A DNA stretch of 64,000 nt from a gamma proteobacterium HIMB30. GTDB taxonomy: Bacteria; Pseudomonadota; Gammaproteobacteria; Pseudomonadales; Litorivicinaceae. The first letter of the stretch is position 1, and each line of letters starts with the position of its first letter. Location: contig AGIG01000028.1 of NCBI GenBank assembly GCA_000227525.2, forward strand, positions 124,001-188,000, written 5' to 3'. Positions 40,681 through 49,308 of the stretch are shown piece after piece. The translations under genes and the position numbers were made by a program. The notes below the pieces were generated by a model. That model was not told the origin of the DNA and did not search any database. It saw nothing but the letters and a program-made list of their open reading frames with translations.

Positions 40681-42452
40681 TGTTGAGTTCCTCCTATGGA
40701 GAAATCATCGACAACGACTTTCCGGAACATCCCGCTATCGGCGTGGTATGACAGATGGCAATGGAAAGCCCATTGACCCGGAGCATCGACTTCAGTCTCT
40801 GCGTACACCGTCGTATTCGGAGCAACGCTAACCACATGCTTGATCGGATCAAAAGAACCTTGACCGTTATCTAACATCATCCACATTCCATGCAGATGCA
40901 TGGGGTGCGCCATCATCGTTTCATTAACAAACTTAAATCGAACACGCTCACCCAGTTTCAATCGTATTGGCTCAGCGTCTTCGTATTTAACGCCATTGAT
41001 TGACCAGGTATAGCGTTCCATGTTCCCCGTCAGACGGAGTTCGATTTCACGGGTTGCTTCTCGGTCTTCATACAGAGGCGACTGAGCCTTTAAGTCCTCA
41101 TAACTAAGGAATTTCCCGACAGCATTATTCTGCGGGTCTAATCCGCTGCCCTTGGCGTAATAGCGACCAATGTTGCTAGAGGAACTGGCGGCAGAGTGAT
41201 TCATGCCCGACATCGAGCTGTGATCCATGCCAGCCATAGAACTGTGATCCATGCCAGCCATAGAACTGTGGTCCATGCCAGCCATAGAACTGTGGTCCAT
41301 ACCAGCCATCGAACCGTGATCCATGCCAGCCATCGAACCGTGATCCATGCCAGCCATCGAGCCATGATCCATACCAGCCATCGAGCCATGATCCATACCG
41401 TCCATTTTCATGTCCGCCATGGTTAGCAAAGGCGCCTTTCTGAGACTCGGAATCGGGCCAGCCATACCAAGTTCTGGAGCGAGCGTGGCTCGTACTAAAG
41501 CTGTCCGGCCCATCGTTTCAGCAACAATGCTATACGCTCTCGACTCTTTCGGTCTTACGATCACGTCCAACGTCTCGGAAACAGCGATACGAAACTCGTC
41601 AACTTTCACTGGTTGAACGTTGTTACCATCGGCTGACACAACCAACATCTCGAGACCTGGAATCCGCACATCAAAAAATGTCATTGCTGAGCTATTGATA
41701 AAACGCAATCGAATTCGCTCGCCTTTATTGAAAAGTCCGGTCCAGTTCTGCTCGGTCGTTTGACCATTGATAACCGGCGTAAAACCTTGAACATCTTCGA
41801 TATCAGTCGGCATCATCTTCATGCTGCCCCAAGCGAAGCGATCTTCTAAAGCAGCCTTCCAACCTACCGACTGAACATCATCCAACAGCGTCCCCAACGT
41901 TCTCTGCGATCGATTGTAGTATTCAGCCGAAGATTTCAGGTTTCTCATAATACGATCACCTGAGTGAGCATGCGGATCAGCGAGCTGGATCACATACTCT
42001 CGATCGTATTTAAACGGTTCACGTTTGGCCGACTCGATAACAATTGAACCATACGCTCCATCTGGTTCTTGAAAACCAGAGTGGCTGTGATACCAGTATG
42101 TTCCTGACTGAACTATTGGGAATTTGTACGTGAAAGTCTCTCCTGGCTGGATGCCCGGGAAAGAGATGCCTGGCACGCCGTCTTGGTTATATGGAAGGAT
42201 TAGTCCGTGCCAATGAATTGAGGTTGGCTCGTCTAAATTATTGGTTACATGGATGACAGCAGTATCACCTTCTTTAAATCGAAGGGTCTCACCAGGTGTT
42301 TTTCCGTTGTATCCAATTCCAGTCTTTCTTACTCCGTCAAGGTCTGCCACAACCCGATCAACCGAGATGGAATATTCCACCTCGGCAGCGGATGCATTGA
42401 GACCCAAACTAAGTAAACAGGCGCTGAAAATCCTAACAAGTAGTTTCTTCAT
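40677..42452 (-). CDS. copA: Periplasmic multicopper oxidase CopA
   Basis: A 591-residue multicopper oxidase that oxidises Cu(I) in the periplasm. All copper sites are visible: HWHG (residue 80), HSHSG (122), and near the C-terminus HPMHLHGMW and HCHLSYHADSGM. A Met/His repeat of eight octapeptides (residues about 353-416) forms a copper-binding loop. The leader MKKLLVRIFSACLLSLGLNASA lacks a twin-arginine, whereas CopA proteins usually use Tat export. It lies between the cupredoxin gene and copB. Confidence 0.95.
   Translation of the reverse strand: MKKLLVRIFSACLLSLGLNASAAEVEYSISVDRVVADLDGVRKTGIGYNGKTPGETLRFKEGDTAVIHVTNNLDEPTSIHWHGLILPYNQDGVPGISFPGIQPGETFTYKFPIVQSGTYWYHSHSGFQEPDGAYGSIVIESAKREPFKYDREYVIQLADPHAHSGDRIMRNLKSSAEYYNRSQRTLGTLLDDVQSVGWKAALEDRFAWGSMKMMPTDIEDVQGFTPVINGQTTEQNWTGLFNKGERIRLRFINSSAMTFFDVRIPGLEMLVVSADGNNVQPVKVDEFRIAVSETLDVIVRPKESRAYSIVAETMGRTALVRATLAPELGMAGPIPSLRKAPLLTMADMKMDGMDHGSMAGMDHGSMAGMDHGSMAGMDHGSMAGMDHSSMAGMDHSSMAGMDHSSMAGMDHSSMSGMNHSAASSSSNIGRYYAKGSGLDPQNNAVGKFLSYEDLKAQSPLYEDREATREIELRLTGNMERYTWSINGVKYEDAEPIRLKLGERVRFKFVNETMMAHPMHLHGMWMMLDNGQGSFDPIKHVVSVAPNTTVYAETEVDAPGQWAFHCHLSYHADSGMFRKVVVDDFSIGGTQQ
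41205..41396 (-). repeat. 24-bp tandem repeat coding the CopA Met/His loop
   Basis: Eight in-frame 24-bp units code MDHGSMAG (four times), then MDHSSMAG (three) and MDHSSMSG. Two block types (GS and SS) suggest expansion by unequal crossing-over. Copy number is likely to vary between strains. Confidence 0.93.
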
Positions 42453-42462
42453 GGTTTCGCCC

Positions 42463-42996
42463 TCAGTGAACTAGATTGACCGTTCCAACCATCCCAGCGG
42501 CATAGTGCCCGGGAACATTACAAGCAAATTGAATTTCGTCTTTTGCGTGTTGTGGGAAAGTCCAAATAATTTCACCTGACTTACCAGGTTCTAATAGCAA
42601 GCTATTCGGTTCGTCATGGGAACCGTGGCCCATGGTCGCCTGCATAGACTTAGCTGCCTCATGGTCAATTGAAGAGCCTTTGAGCACACCATGTTGAACC
42701 ATCATTAACATCTCAGGCTCATGAGCGGCGTGCATTTTCTCCGTACCTATATTGAACTCATGCACGAGCTGACCCTGGTTTTTAATGACAAAGCGGACCG
42801 TTTCGCCTTCTTTGATATCTAGCGAATCCACATCGTAGTAATTGTCATGCATCACGACTTCGATTGTGCGAGAAGGGGTACTGTGACCAGGCTGACCAAC
42901 ACCCTGATCACCTGAGTGACCTGCACCAGCAAATGTGAATTGGGAAACAAGAATAGTAGTAGCGATACAAACGCCACGAACAAAAGATAAAGACAT
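42463..42996 (-). CDS. Plastocyanin/azurin-like cupredoxin
   Basis: A 177-residue secreted blue-copper-like protein. A signal peptide (cleavage near FAGAG) is followed by a Gly/His-rich linker and a cupredoxin fold: EVVMHDNYYDVDSLDIKEGETVRF, VHEFNIG with one ligand His, and FACNVPGHYAAGM with the Cys, His and Met ligands. A Met/His insertion (MHAAHEPEMLMMVQH, MGHGSHDE) probably binds more copper. It lies 11 bases upstream of copA. Confidence 0.9.
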   Translation of the reverse strand: MSLSFVRGVCIATTILVSQFTFAGAGHSGDQGVGQPGHSTPSRTIEVVMHDNYYDVDSLDIKEGETVRFVIKNQGQLVHEFNIGTEKMHAAHEPEMLMMVQHGVLKGSSIDHEAAKSMQATMGHGSHDEPNSLLLEPGKSGEIIWTFPQHAKDEIQFACNVPGHYAAGMVGTVNLVH

Positions 42997-43044
42997 TGTG
43001 TTACCTCAAAAAAAATAAACCAAAAAATTTAAAACAGATTTGGT

Positions 43045-43374
43045 TTAGGCTTTTGGAGGTCGTTCTATCTTGAATGAAGTATATTTAGGATCACCAGATG
43101 GGTGCACCATCCGAGCCCACATACTAGGAACGTGCTTCGCATTGAACTGGCTAGAACCAGACAGCGAACAAGAAAAATGAGCGTTATTACAATGGTCGGA
43201 TGCTTCACTGCCCACATGATCGTTCGCTAACAAATCGTCATTTACGCAATGTGTGGCGTCGTTCATATGACTTTGATCAATATCCATGGTCGCATGCACA
43301 GGCTGCACGTGAGCAACCTGCACCATTAATAGAGTCATCATGATCAAAAGAAGACGTAACATGCGCCAGAACAT
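43045..43374 (-). CDS. Small secreted Cys/His-containing protein of the copper cassette
   Basis: From ATG 43374 this encodes 109 residues: a membrane or signal segment (MLRLLLIMMTLLMVQVAHVQPVHA) followed by a His/Cys-containing region (NDATHCVNDD; ASDHCNNAHFSCSL). I do not recognise the family; similar proteins sit at the head of copper operons. The frame stays open to 43668, but that extension crosses the degenerate tRNA end at 43489-43510, so I treat it as a fortuitous fusion. Confidence 0.5.
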   Translation of the reverse strand: MFWRMLRLLLIMMTLLMVQVAHVQPVHATMDIDQSHMNDATHCVNDDLLANDHVGSEASDHCNNAHFSCSLSGSSQFNAKHVPSMWARMVHPSGDPKYTSFKIERPPKA

Positions 43375-43488
43375 AATTGGAAAACTACCGCAGGTCAACT
43401 GGCTTGAAAAATAGCCTCGGATCGTTGGGGCTTTCGAAACAGAGCGTCCAAGCAATCTATCGAAATACCCGGGAGACATTTCGCGGCC

Positions 43489-43510
43489 TCGAATCTTTTC
43501 GGGCGCGCCA
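43489..43510 (+). repeat. Degenerate tRNA-Arg 3' end (old attachment scar)
   Basis: TCGAATCTTTTCGGGCGCGC plus CA matches the tRNA 3' end (38601-38622) at 20 of 22 bases, both differences being C to T. Sequence upstream of it matches poorly. It looks like a decayed fifth attachment copy inside module 1. Confidence 0.6.
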
Positions 43511-43668
43511 ATCGTTTCACCACGATCACCTAAATAGATTTGCTGCACTGATGTTGGTCTGCCGAACTTTTGCCGAAGTCGGTCCTGATAGGTTATGCAT
43601 AGTCCGGCAAACGCAACGAACGCCAAGCCAGTAATTACGCCGATTCCAGCGCTTTGATTCGTTCTCAT
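43511..43668 (-). pseudogene. Module-tail reading frame of unknown function (copy 1)
   Basis: An ATG at 43668 opens a frame with a hydrophobic start (GIGVITGLAFVAFAGLCITY) and a basic continuation (QDRLRQKFGRPT). The same tail occurs in module 2 at 45882-45959, where stop codons interrupt it after 25 codons. Here it runs across the tRNA scar into the next gene. It was probably a small membrane protein carried near the right end of these elements. Confidence 0.4.
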
Positions 43669-43791
43669 AACTAGGTAGTCAAATCAATGTATTGGGAGGC
43701 TGCAGAGTCGATCACGATAACAAAACATGCACACTGCTAAATTTTGTATCTATAAGTATTGCAAATATTGAGTTTCGTCTAAGAGCAACTT
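43561..43791 (+). repeat. Module right-end homology block, copy 1
   Basis: This stretch is homologous to 45858-46063, aligning without gaps for the first 90 bases or so, then with small gaps, up to the tRNA copy. It holds the tail frame and the 64-base right arm. Confidence 0.75.
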
Positions 43792-43837
<46 letters not shown>

Positions 43838-43967
43838 TGTACATCCGGGTCTGTACCAAATCTACGGATAACATGCTTAACAAGGCACCATTAACTGTCG
43901 AAGCACCCAACTAGTATTTAGAAACCCCAAGCTCTAACATGACAACGAAGTTCTGTCGGGGGCGGTC

Positions 43968-44378
43968 ATGAAATCAAGCTTCTTCTTTGTCGCAATGCTG
44001 TGCCTCTTCACCACAGATCTTTATGCTATCGATCTCGACGCACTCATCCGCCATTATGCAATCAAGGCAGAAAAGGAAAATCCGGTGTTTTCGAATTTCG
44101 ACTTAGAACGAGGAAAGAACCTTTACTCAAGGTCTTTTATCAGTGGAAAAAAAGATACCCCATCTTGCACAACCTGCCACTCTACAGATCCCACTCAAAT
44201 AGGCGAAACTCGCGCTGGGAAAGTAATCGAGCCGATGGCAATTTCGACAAATCCTGAGCGCTATCGGTCTCTAAAAAAAGTCGAAAAATGGTTTCGAAGA
44301 AACTGTAAATCAGTTCTTGGCCGAGAATGTAATGCCACAGAAAAAGGGGACTTTTTGACATTTATGAAGAACTCGTAA
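43968..44378 (+). CDS. SHP-like monoheme cytochrome c (DUF1924)
   Basis: A 136-residue periplasmic cytochrome of the sphaeroides heme protein (SHP, DUF1924) family. A signal peptide (to about residue 20) is followed by FSNFDLERGKNLY, heme motif CTTCH (67-71) and EPMAISTNPERY; Asn95 is my candidate for the unusual Asn heme ligand that lets SHP bind small gases such as O2 or NO. KVEKWFRRNCKSVLGREC completes the pattern. SHP is known from operons with a diheme cytochrome and cytochrome b, exactly the context here. Confidence 0.88.
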   Translation: MKSSFFFVAMLCLFTTDLYAIDLDALIRHYAIKAEKENPVFSNFDLERGKNLYSRSFISGKKDTPSCTTCHSTDPTQIGETRAGKVIEPMAISTNPERYRSLKKVEKWFRRNCKSVLGRECNATEKGDFLTFMKNS

Positions 44379-44381
44379 GGT

Positions 44382-44846
44382 ATGACTGTGCGGCAAATGT
44401 TGTTTTTATCGTGCGCTCTTTTGGCTGCGTATGCCTATGCTGACAAAAACCATGTGAGCGTGATTAATGATCCAGAAACAAAAGAAGAATGCGGAGGGTG
44501 TCATTTCGCATTTCCTTCCACAATGCTTCCAACAACGTCTTGGCTAGAAATTATGCAAAATCTGGATAATCACTTTGGCGAAGATGCGTCTCTGGATGTC
44601 CGAACAACTCAGCACATAACAAATTATCTCACTTCATCACCAGAACGTTCTGAGGATCCAATCTTTGGTTTTACTGACGGAATCCAAGATAAAAAGTCTC
44701 CTATACGCATCACTGAAACGCCCTATTGGATAGGTAAACATTTCCACATTTCTGAAGAGCAATTGGAGTCAGGCCTCGCCGGATTGAAAGCGAGGTGTAC
44801 CGTTTGCCATCTTCGTGCCGAAAGCGGCATATTTAAGTATGAATGA
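44382..44846 (+). CDS. Diheme cytochrome c (DHC), first copy
   Basis: A 154-residue secreted diheme cytochrome with heme motifs CGGCH (37-41) and CTVCH (139-143). Family features: CHFAFPSTMLPTTSWLEIM, LDNHFGEDASLD and RITETPYWIGKH. DHC passes electrons between a membrane cytochrome b and SHP. It starts 3 bases after the SHP stop and overlaps the next DHC gene by 4 bases. Confidence 0.9.
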   Translation: MTVRQMLFLSCALLAAYAYADKNHVSVINDPETKEECGGCHFAFPSTMLPTTSWLEIMQNLDNHFGEDASLDVRTTQHITNYLTSSPERSEDPIFGFTDGIQDKKSPIRITETPYWIGKHFHISEEQLESGLAGLKARCTVCHLRAESGIFKYE

Positions 44847-45325
44847 ACGGAATGTTAAAACGTCTATTTCTTATCTCTATGGTGAGCTTGTTGATTTTCA
44901 GTGCAAGTATGCGTGTTCGCGATGAAAACCTGAGTCCTGTCACCCACTCACTGACGATCGAGGAGTGTTCTGCCTGTCATCTGGCGTTTCCAGCTGCAAT
45001 GTTACCCGCAGAATCATGGGGCCGGCTAATGCGCCAACTAGACTCTCACTTTGGAGAAGATGCAAGCATTGATGACAAATCAATGATAGCTATTTTGGAG
45101 TACCTGCAATCCAATTCGGCGGATTCATCATGGATAGGAAATCGCTTTAGCCGCGGGCAATCCGGCGCGTGGTCGACTCGAATAACCGAATCCGATCATT
45201 GGCTGCGTGAGCACAGCAATTTAAATTTTATGAAAGAATCAAACTCTGAATTTATTAATAAAACAGATTGCACAGCCTGCCATGAAGGCGCTGCTAAAGG
45301 AGACTTTCATGTTCATGATGCATGA
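44843..45325 (+). CDS. Diheme cytochrome c (DHC), second copy
   Basis: A 160-residue paralogue of the preceding gene with heme motifs CSACH (42-46) and CTACH (143-147). It shares CHLAFPAAMLPAESWGRLM, LDSHFGEDASIDD and RITESDHWLREH. The two copies differ strongly, so the duplication is old or they were acquired separately. It ends in FHVHDA and overlaps the cytochrome b gene by 17 bases. Two adjacent DHC genes in one SHP operon is unusual. Confidence 0.88.
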   Translation: MNGMLKRLFLISMVSLLIFSASMRVRDENLSPVTHSLTIEECSACHLAFPAAMLPAESWGRLMRQLDSHFGEDASIDDKSMIAILEYLQSNSADSSWIGNRFSRGQSGAWSTRITESDHWLREHSNLNFMKESNSEFINKTDCTACHEGAAKGDFHVHDA

Positions 45326-45845
45326 CCGAGAAACGCCTGTTTGGGATCTCGTGACACGGATATTTCATTGGTCTCTCGTTCTAGTATTCTGCGTGGCACA
45401 AATTACAGCAGAGGAATGGGATTCCGCGCATGAATATGCAGGGTACGTCATTATCGGACTCGTCATCTTTCGTCTGATTTGGGGCTTCGTTGGCCCAAAA
45501 AATGTTCGTTTTATTGACTTCGTAAAATCACCTGGCACGATCGTGGAGCACATCACCGGCATGCTGATCGGTCGTCATACTCCTGAGACAGGACATAACC
45601 CAGCTGGAGGCGCGATGGTTGTCGTACTTCTGGTTTGGCTAGCGTTAACGGGATTGACGGGGTGGTTGAATATTTCACTATCCGGCCCAACCGCCGAGAT
45701 ATTTGAAGATATTCATGAGCTCCTAGGCGAGTTTTCATTACTTCTAATTGCGGCGCATATTACTGGCATTATAGTGATGAGCATTCTTGAACGCCAAAAC
45801 TTGGCCAAGTCTATGATTGATGGCAAGAAATTCGTGAGCGAATAG
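45309..45845 (+). CDS. Cytochrome b561-family membrane protein
   Basis: A 178-residue four-helix cytochrome b of the Ni/Fe-hydrogenase/b561 type. Helix His residues are visible in VTRIFHWSLVLVF, DSAHEYAGYVIIG, EDIHELLGEFSL and IAAHITGIIVM. I chose ATG 45309, with AGGAG 6 bases upstream inside the DHC gene. It would oxidise quinol and reduce the DHC proteins. Confidence 0.9.
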   Translation: MFMMHDRETPVWDLVTRIFHWSLVLVFCVAQITAEEWDSAHEYAGYVIIGLVIFRLIWGFVGPKNVRFIDFVKSPGTIVEHITGMLIGRHTPETGHNPAGGAMVVVLLVWLALTGLTGWLNISLSGPTAEIFEDIHELLGEFSLLLIAAHITGIIVMSILERQNLAKSMIDGKKFVSE

Positions 45846-45857
45846 TCAACCAATACT

Positions 45858-46063
45858 GCCGAGCTTTGGTCGAAGTCATTCTTAATTGGGTATGCGTAAT
45901 CCAGCAAATGCAACGAACACGAGGACCTTAATTACGCCGATTACAGCGTTTTTGTTCATCCTACGAGTCAGGTAGTCATTAGCCTTCGGTGACAACACAT
46001 GCACAAGGCAGTACTTTCGATGTCAAAGTATTGCCAATGTTTAGTTACCTCAAAGTGCAACTT
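45858..46063 (+). repeat. Module right-end homology block, copy 2
   Basis: This is homologous to 43561-43791; both contain the same tail frame followed by the conserved right arm. The tail frame has stop codons here, so this copy has decayed. Confidence 0.75.
45882..45959 (-). pseudogene. Module-tail reading frame of unknown function (copy 2, truncated)
   Basis: This 25-codon frame has the hydrophobic core VIGVIKVLVFVAFAGL and ends at TAA after RIPN. In the ungapped alignment with copy 1, codons TAT CAG GAC CGA become AAT TAA GAA TGA. It is either a decayed gene or a tiny membrane peptide. Confidence 0.4.
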
Positions 46064-46109
<46 letters not shown>

Positions 46110-46169
46110 GCAACGCTCTTCCTCAATCTCGGGTATGATCTACGACTAATTTGGTCGCATGCGACTTGC

Positions 46170-47000
46170 TCACACCGCTTCCCATTGCGATCTCCAATTC
46201 AGGGTATCCGCGAATGATTGGCGTTCTTCAAATTGGGTGCACGGCCAATCTGAGCCCCACACGAGGCAGTTGTCACCATAGGCGGATCTCAACGCTTCTG
46301 CCAGCACCTCACATTCAGTGGCCGCCAAGTTCGAGTCGGCAACGCCCAAAAAGCGATATGGTGCAGATGCTTTAATAATCGGTGAGGTGCTTAATTCACC
46401 TAGATGAAAGATCTTGCTTTCGCGAGAATTCGTCTCGTCAGGCATCCCAAAGTGATCGATGACGATCTGGGACCCGCAGCGATTCAGCTGTGTTGCGAGC
46501 TTGGCAATCCAAGCGTTCGAGCAGTACAGCTCGAGATGATAGTCAAAATCTTTTGACTCACTAATAATGCGGTTGTACTCCTCAATTCGAAATGAAGACT
46601 CTTTACCTACGAGATTAAAACGTATTCCGATAACGCCTTTCTCAGACAACTTCTGAAAATCGTAATTTTTGTTCCGCTCAACTGTAATCACCCCGCGGGC
46701 TAAAAATGGTAGTTCACGCTTGCGGATTTCATCTAATACGCTCAATAAGTAGTAATTGTCATCGGCAAGGAAACTTGGCTGGACCAATAAAGCACCCTGC
46801 ACTCCATGCTCCTTACACAGCGCCCGATAATTCTCAAGGGTTACATCATAATCCGGTGTATAGCGACGATCCGCCTTCAATGGCAATCCGGATTCGAACA
46901 AATGCATGTGGTGATCAATAAGATGACCGGAGAACTCAGGGATAAGCGGATTAATCAAAATGAATCCTTTCTCTTTTATTGTTGAATTTGTTTGACTCAT
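46170..47000 (-). CDS. Amidohydrolase (LigI-like, COG3618), C-terminus probably truncated
   Basis: A 276-residue TIM-barrel metal hydrolase related to 2-pyrone-4,6-dicarboxylate lactonase. It shows the first metal-site strand IDHHMHLFESG, IVIDHFGMPD and the late Asp motif LVWGSDWPCTQFE. Relatives continue about 30 residues to a terminal NPARLYGF-type sequence, absent here; the frame ends in WRSQWEAV 60 bases from the module boundary, suggesting loss of the 3' end. With the divergent GntR/TRAP genes it may act on a lactone or dicarboxylate taken up by that transporter. Confidence 0.8.
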   Translation of the reverse strand: MSQTNSTIKEKGFILINPLIPEFSGHLIDHHMHLFESGLPLKADRRYTPDYDVTLENYRALCKEHGVQGALLVQPSFLADDNYYLLSVLDEIRKRELPFLARGVITVERNKNYDFQKLSEKGVIGIRFNLVGKESSFRIEEYNRIISESKDFDYHLELYCSNAWIAKLATQLNRCGSQIVIDHFGMPDETNSRESKIFHLGELSTSPIIKASAPYRFLGVADSNLAATECEVLAEALRSAYGDNCLVWGSDWPCTQFEERQSFADTLNWRSQWEAV

Positions 47001-47052
47001 ATGCTTCTCTATAGAACTATATAAGTGACCTAGATAAATAACAACTTATTAA

Positions 47053-47772
47053 ATGATGAAAAATCGAGATTCTAGACTGCCTCTATACCAGAGATTAGCT
47101 GATGAAATCAGGGATCAGATTGCTTCGGGTAAATTTAAACCAGGTGATCGAATTCCATCTGAAAATGAGTTTATAGCTCAATATGGCGCAGCGGCTGGAA
47201 CAGTGAGACAGGCGCTCCAAGAGCTAGTAGATGAAAAAATTCTAGAGCGAGTTCACGGGCGAGGCACATTCGTGAAAAAAGCGTTTGATTCGACCTTATT
47301 TCGCTTCTTTCGCTTCAATCAAAATTCAAATGCCCCCCCGGAAAGTAGGATGCTGAGCCGGGAGCTTGTTACACCAGCCTCCTACGTCCAACGACAACTC
47401 AAGTTGAATGACGGCGACAAAGTCATCCACCTTACGCGTTTACGCTTAATTGATGGACAACCCGCTCTCTTTGAAGAAATCAATTTAAAACACGAGGGTT
47501 TCGAGCATTTGCTCGACTACGAACTGAGTTCATTCGAAGACCTTTTATACCCAATGTATGCAGAAGTGTGTGATCAATTCATTTTCCGAGCGGAAGACAC
47601 ACTCTGCGTCGAAGAATCCACACCTGAAATCAGACGCCTACTGAGAATCGATGAGAGCTTGCCTATCGTCGCTATCGAACGTCTCGCATTTAATTTTGGG
47701 AGCACACCAGTGGAGTGGAGAAGAAGTAGGGGCAGGGCTGACTACTTCAAGTATCGAGTCGACATTAGATAG
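47053..47772 (+). CDS. GntR family regulator, HutC/UTRA subfamily
   Basis: A 239-residue regulator with an N-terminal winged helix (LYQRLADEIRDQIASGKFKPGDRIPSE, then GTVRQALQELVDEKILERVHGRGTFV) and a C-terminal UTRA ligand domain (residues about 90-235). It is divergent from the amidohydrolase and 30 bases upstream of the TRAP operon, so it probably controls both in response to the transported substrate. The short intergenic stretch (47001-47052) is AT-rich; I see no clear operator. Confidence 0.92.
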   Translation: MMKNRDSRLPLYQRLADEIRDQIASGKFKPGDRIPSENEFIAQYGAAAGTVRQALQELVDEKILERVHGRGTFVKKAFDSTLFRFFRFNQNSNAPPESRMLSRELVTPASYVQRQLKLNDGDKVIHLTRLRLIDGQPALFEEINLKHEGFEHLLDYELSSFEDLLYPMYAEVCDQFIFRAEDTLCVEESTPEIRRLLRIDESLPIVAIERLAFNFGSTPVEWRRSRGRADYFKYRVDIR

Positions 47773-47801
47773 ACCATTAAATACGAACAAAGGAAAATAA
47801 T

Positions 47802-48767
47802 ATGTCTAGTTTTAAAAAATTACTCACAACACTGGCATTAACTGCCTCAGTGAGCGCAGTTGCAGCTCCAATCGAAGTTCGAATCGCAAGTCACGTTTCT
47901 GAATTTTCACCGCTGCATGCACAATCTAGCCTATTTGCGGAAGAAGTCGAAAAGCGTCTGCCAGGACAGTTTGAGTTCAAGCTCTTCCCAGGCGGACAAC
48001 TCGGAAAAGAAAAAGCGCTTTTAGCAAACCTCCAAGCTGGCTCACTTGAAATGATAAATATCGCTTCAGGTGTTATGAAGTTAGATAAAAAACTTGGGGT
48101 TTTTGACCTACCGTGGCTTTTTGACAATCGCTCACACGTCCAAAAAGCTATGAAAGGTGGTCTTGAAGACGAGATTCGTTCTCGTATTGAGTCTGTCGGC
48201 AATGTGAATGTAATCGGTGTTTACGAAAATGGTTTTCGTCATGTGATCAACACAAAGCGCCCTGTAGTTCAACCGTTTGATTTAGATGGACTCAAAGTTC
48301 GAATCTCAGGCGGCAAATTCCGCCAAGGAGTGTTCCAGCAACTCGGAGCGTCCCCTCAAAAAGTAGCTTGGGGCGAGACATTTACAGCACTCCAAAGTGG
48401 CGTAGTTGATGGTGCCGAAGCGGCTACCTATGGATTCTACGAGCAAAAACATTACGAAGTTGCTGATTATCTGTCGTTGACGAGCCATGTGTATACGCCA
48501 TCTTTCTTAATGGCATCACAAGCCTTTATGAACAAGTTGACTCCAGAACAGCAAAAGGTGTTCAAAGAGGTCGGCCGTAAGATTACTGACAAAGCCTATG
48601 CAGTATCGGCTGACCTAGAAGCAAAGTATTTTGCTGATATGAAAACACGCATGAAAATCAACGAGGTCAACCTTCCTAAGTTCCAGGCAGCGACTAAAGC
48701 GAGCTATCAGAACTACATCGACGCCGTTGGTGACGACTATCTGAAGATCATTGAGGCCGCTCGCTAA
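47802..48767 (+). CDS. dctP: TRAP transporter substrate-binding protein (DctP)
   Basis: A 321-residue periplasmic binding protein. Signal peptide (cleavage near SAVAAP), then VRIASHVSEFSPLH, FKLFPGGQLGKEKALLANLQ, the DctP-type GLKVRISGGKFRQGVFQQLGASP with its ligand-binding Arg, and WGETFTALQSGVVDGAEA. It delivers an organic acid to the DctQM permease. AAGGAAAA precedes the ATG. Confidence 0.94.
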   Translation: MSSFKKLLTTLALTASVSAVAAPIEVRIASHVSEFSPLHAQSSLFAEEVEKRLPGQFEFKLFPGGQLGKEKALLANLQAGSLEMINIASGVMKLDKKLGVFDLPWLFDNRSHVQKAMKGGLEDEIRSRIESVGNVNVIGVYENGFRHVINTKRPVVQPFDLDGLKVRISGGKFRQGVFQQLGASPQKVAWGETFTALQSGVVDGAEAATYGFYEQKHYEVADYLSLTSHVYTPSFLMASQAFMNKLTPEQQKVFKEVGRKITDKAYAVSADLEAKYFADMKTRMKINEVNLPKFQAATKASYQNYIDAVGDDYLKIIEAAR

Positions 48768-48768
48768 G

Positions 48769-49308
48769 ATGTCTAAGCGGACCGATACACTATTAAAGTG
48801 CATCGAAATGGTCGGGGTAGCAGCATTTGCTACCTCGACATTTTTTGTATTCATCAACGTGTTCGACAGATATGTGGTCGGCGATTTTCTCCGGTCCATC
48901 GCATCAGACTATGAAGGTTTTAGACCAACCTATTTTGTGATTAGAGACACAATCTCTTCGCTTAGTGTCACAGCGGATGAAATACCTGGCTTACTTTTGG
49001 TCTGGATCGCATTTTTGGGAGCGTATTCTGCCTATCGCACCACAGGCCATATCGCGTTCGATACAATATTTAAATTACTTCCCAAACATTCACAAAGAAT
49101 CCTAGACCGCATCAAGCAGTTTGTGCTGATCGGATTCTTTTCCTTATTTGGCTACTTTTCTATCCAAATGATATCTATTTCAGGAGCAACTGAAATCGAG
49201 ACTGCTGAGATCAGGCAAGGTTGGTTCATGCTGATCTTCCCAATATTTGCCGTGTTGATGATCATCGCGATTGCTAGTGAAATAAAAAACTATAGGGATC
49301 CTGACTAA
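48769..49308 (+). CDS. dctQ: TRAP transporter small permease (DctQ)
   Basis: A 179-residue protein with four membrane segments, including LLLVWIAFLGAYSAYRTTGHIAFD, the DctQ signature. It is somewhat larger than usual owing to a loop insertion (residues about 44-72). It begins 1 base after dctP and overlaps the dctM start by one base. Confidence 0.9.
   Translation: MSKRTDTLLKCIEMVGVAAFATSTFFVFINVFDRYVVGDFLRSIASDYEGFRPTYFVIRDTISSLSVTADEIPGLLLVWIAFLGAYSAYRTTGHIAFDTIFKLLPKHSQRILDRIKQFVLIGFFSLFGYFSIQMISISGATEIETAEIRQGWFMLIFPIFAVLMIIAIASEIKNYRDPD

Noticed and set aside
41196..41426. A rightward open frame rich in His and Ser opposite copA, and a CRISPR-like look of regular 24-bp repeats
   Set aside because: It is the antisense of the coding Met/His repeat in CopA. 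The repeats are contiguous with no unique spacers, so it is neither a gene nor a CRISPR array.
43375..43668. A single 207-residue gene spanning 43045-43668
   Set aside because: It would cross the degenerate tRNA scar, has a second membrane or signal start at 43374, and joins two parts with separate homologies.
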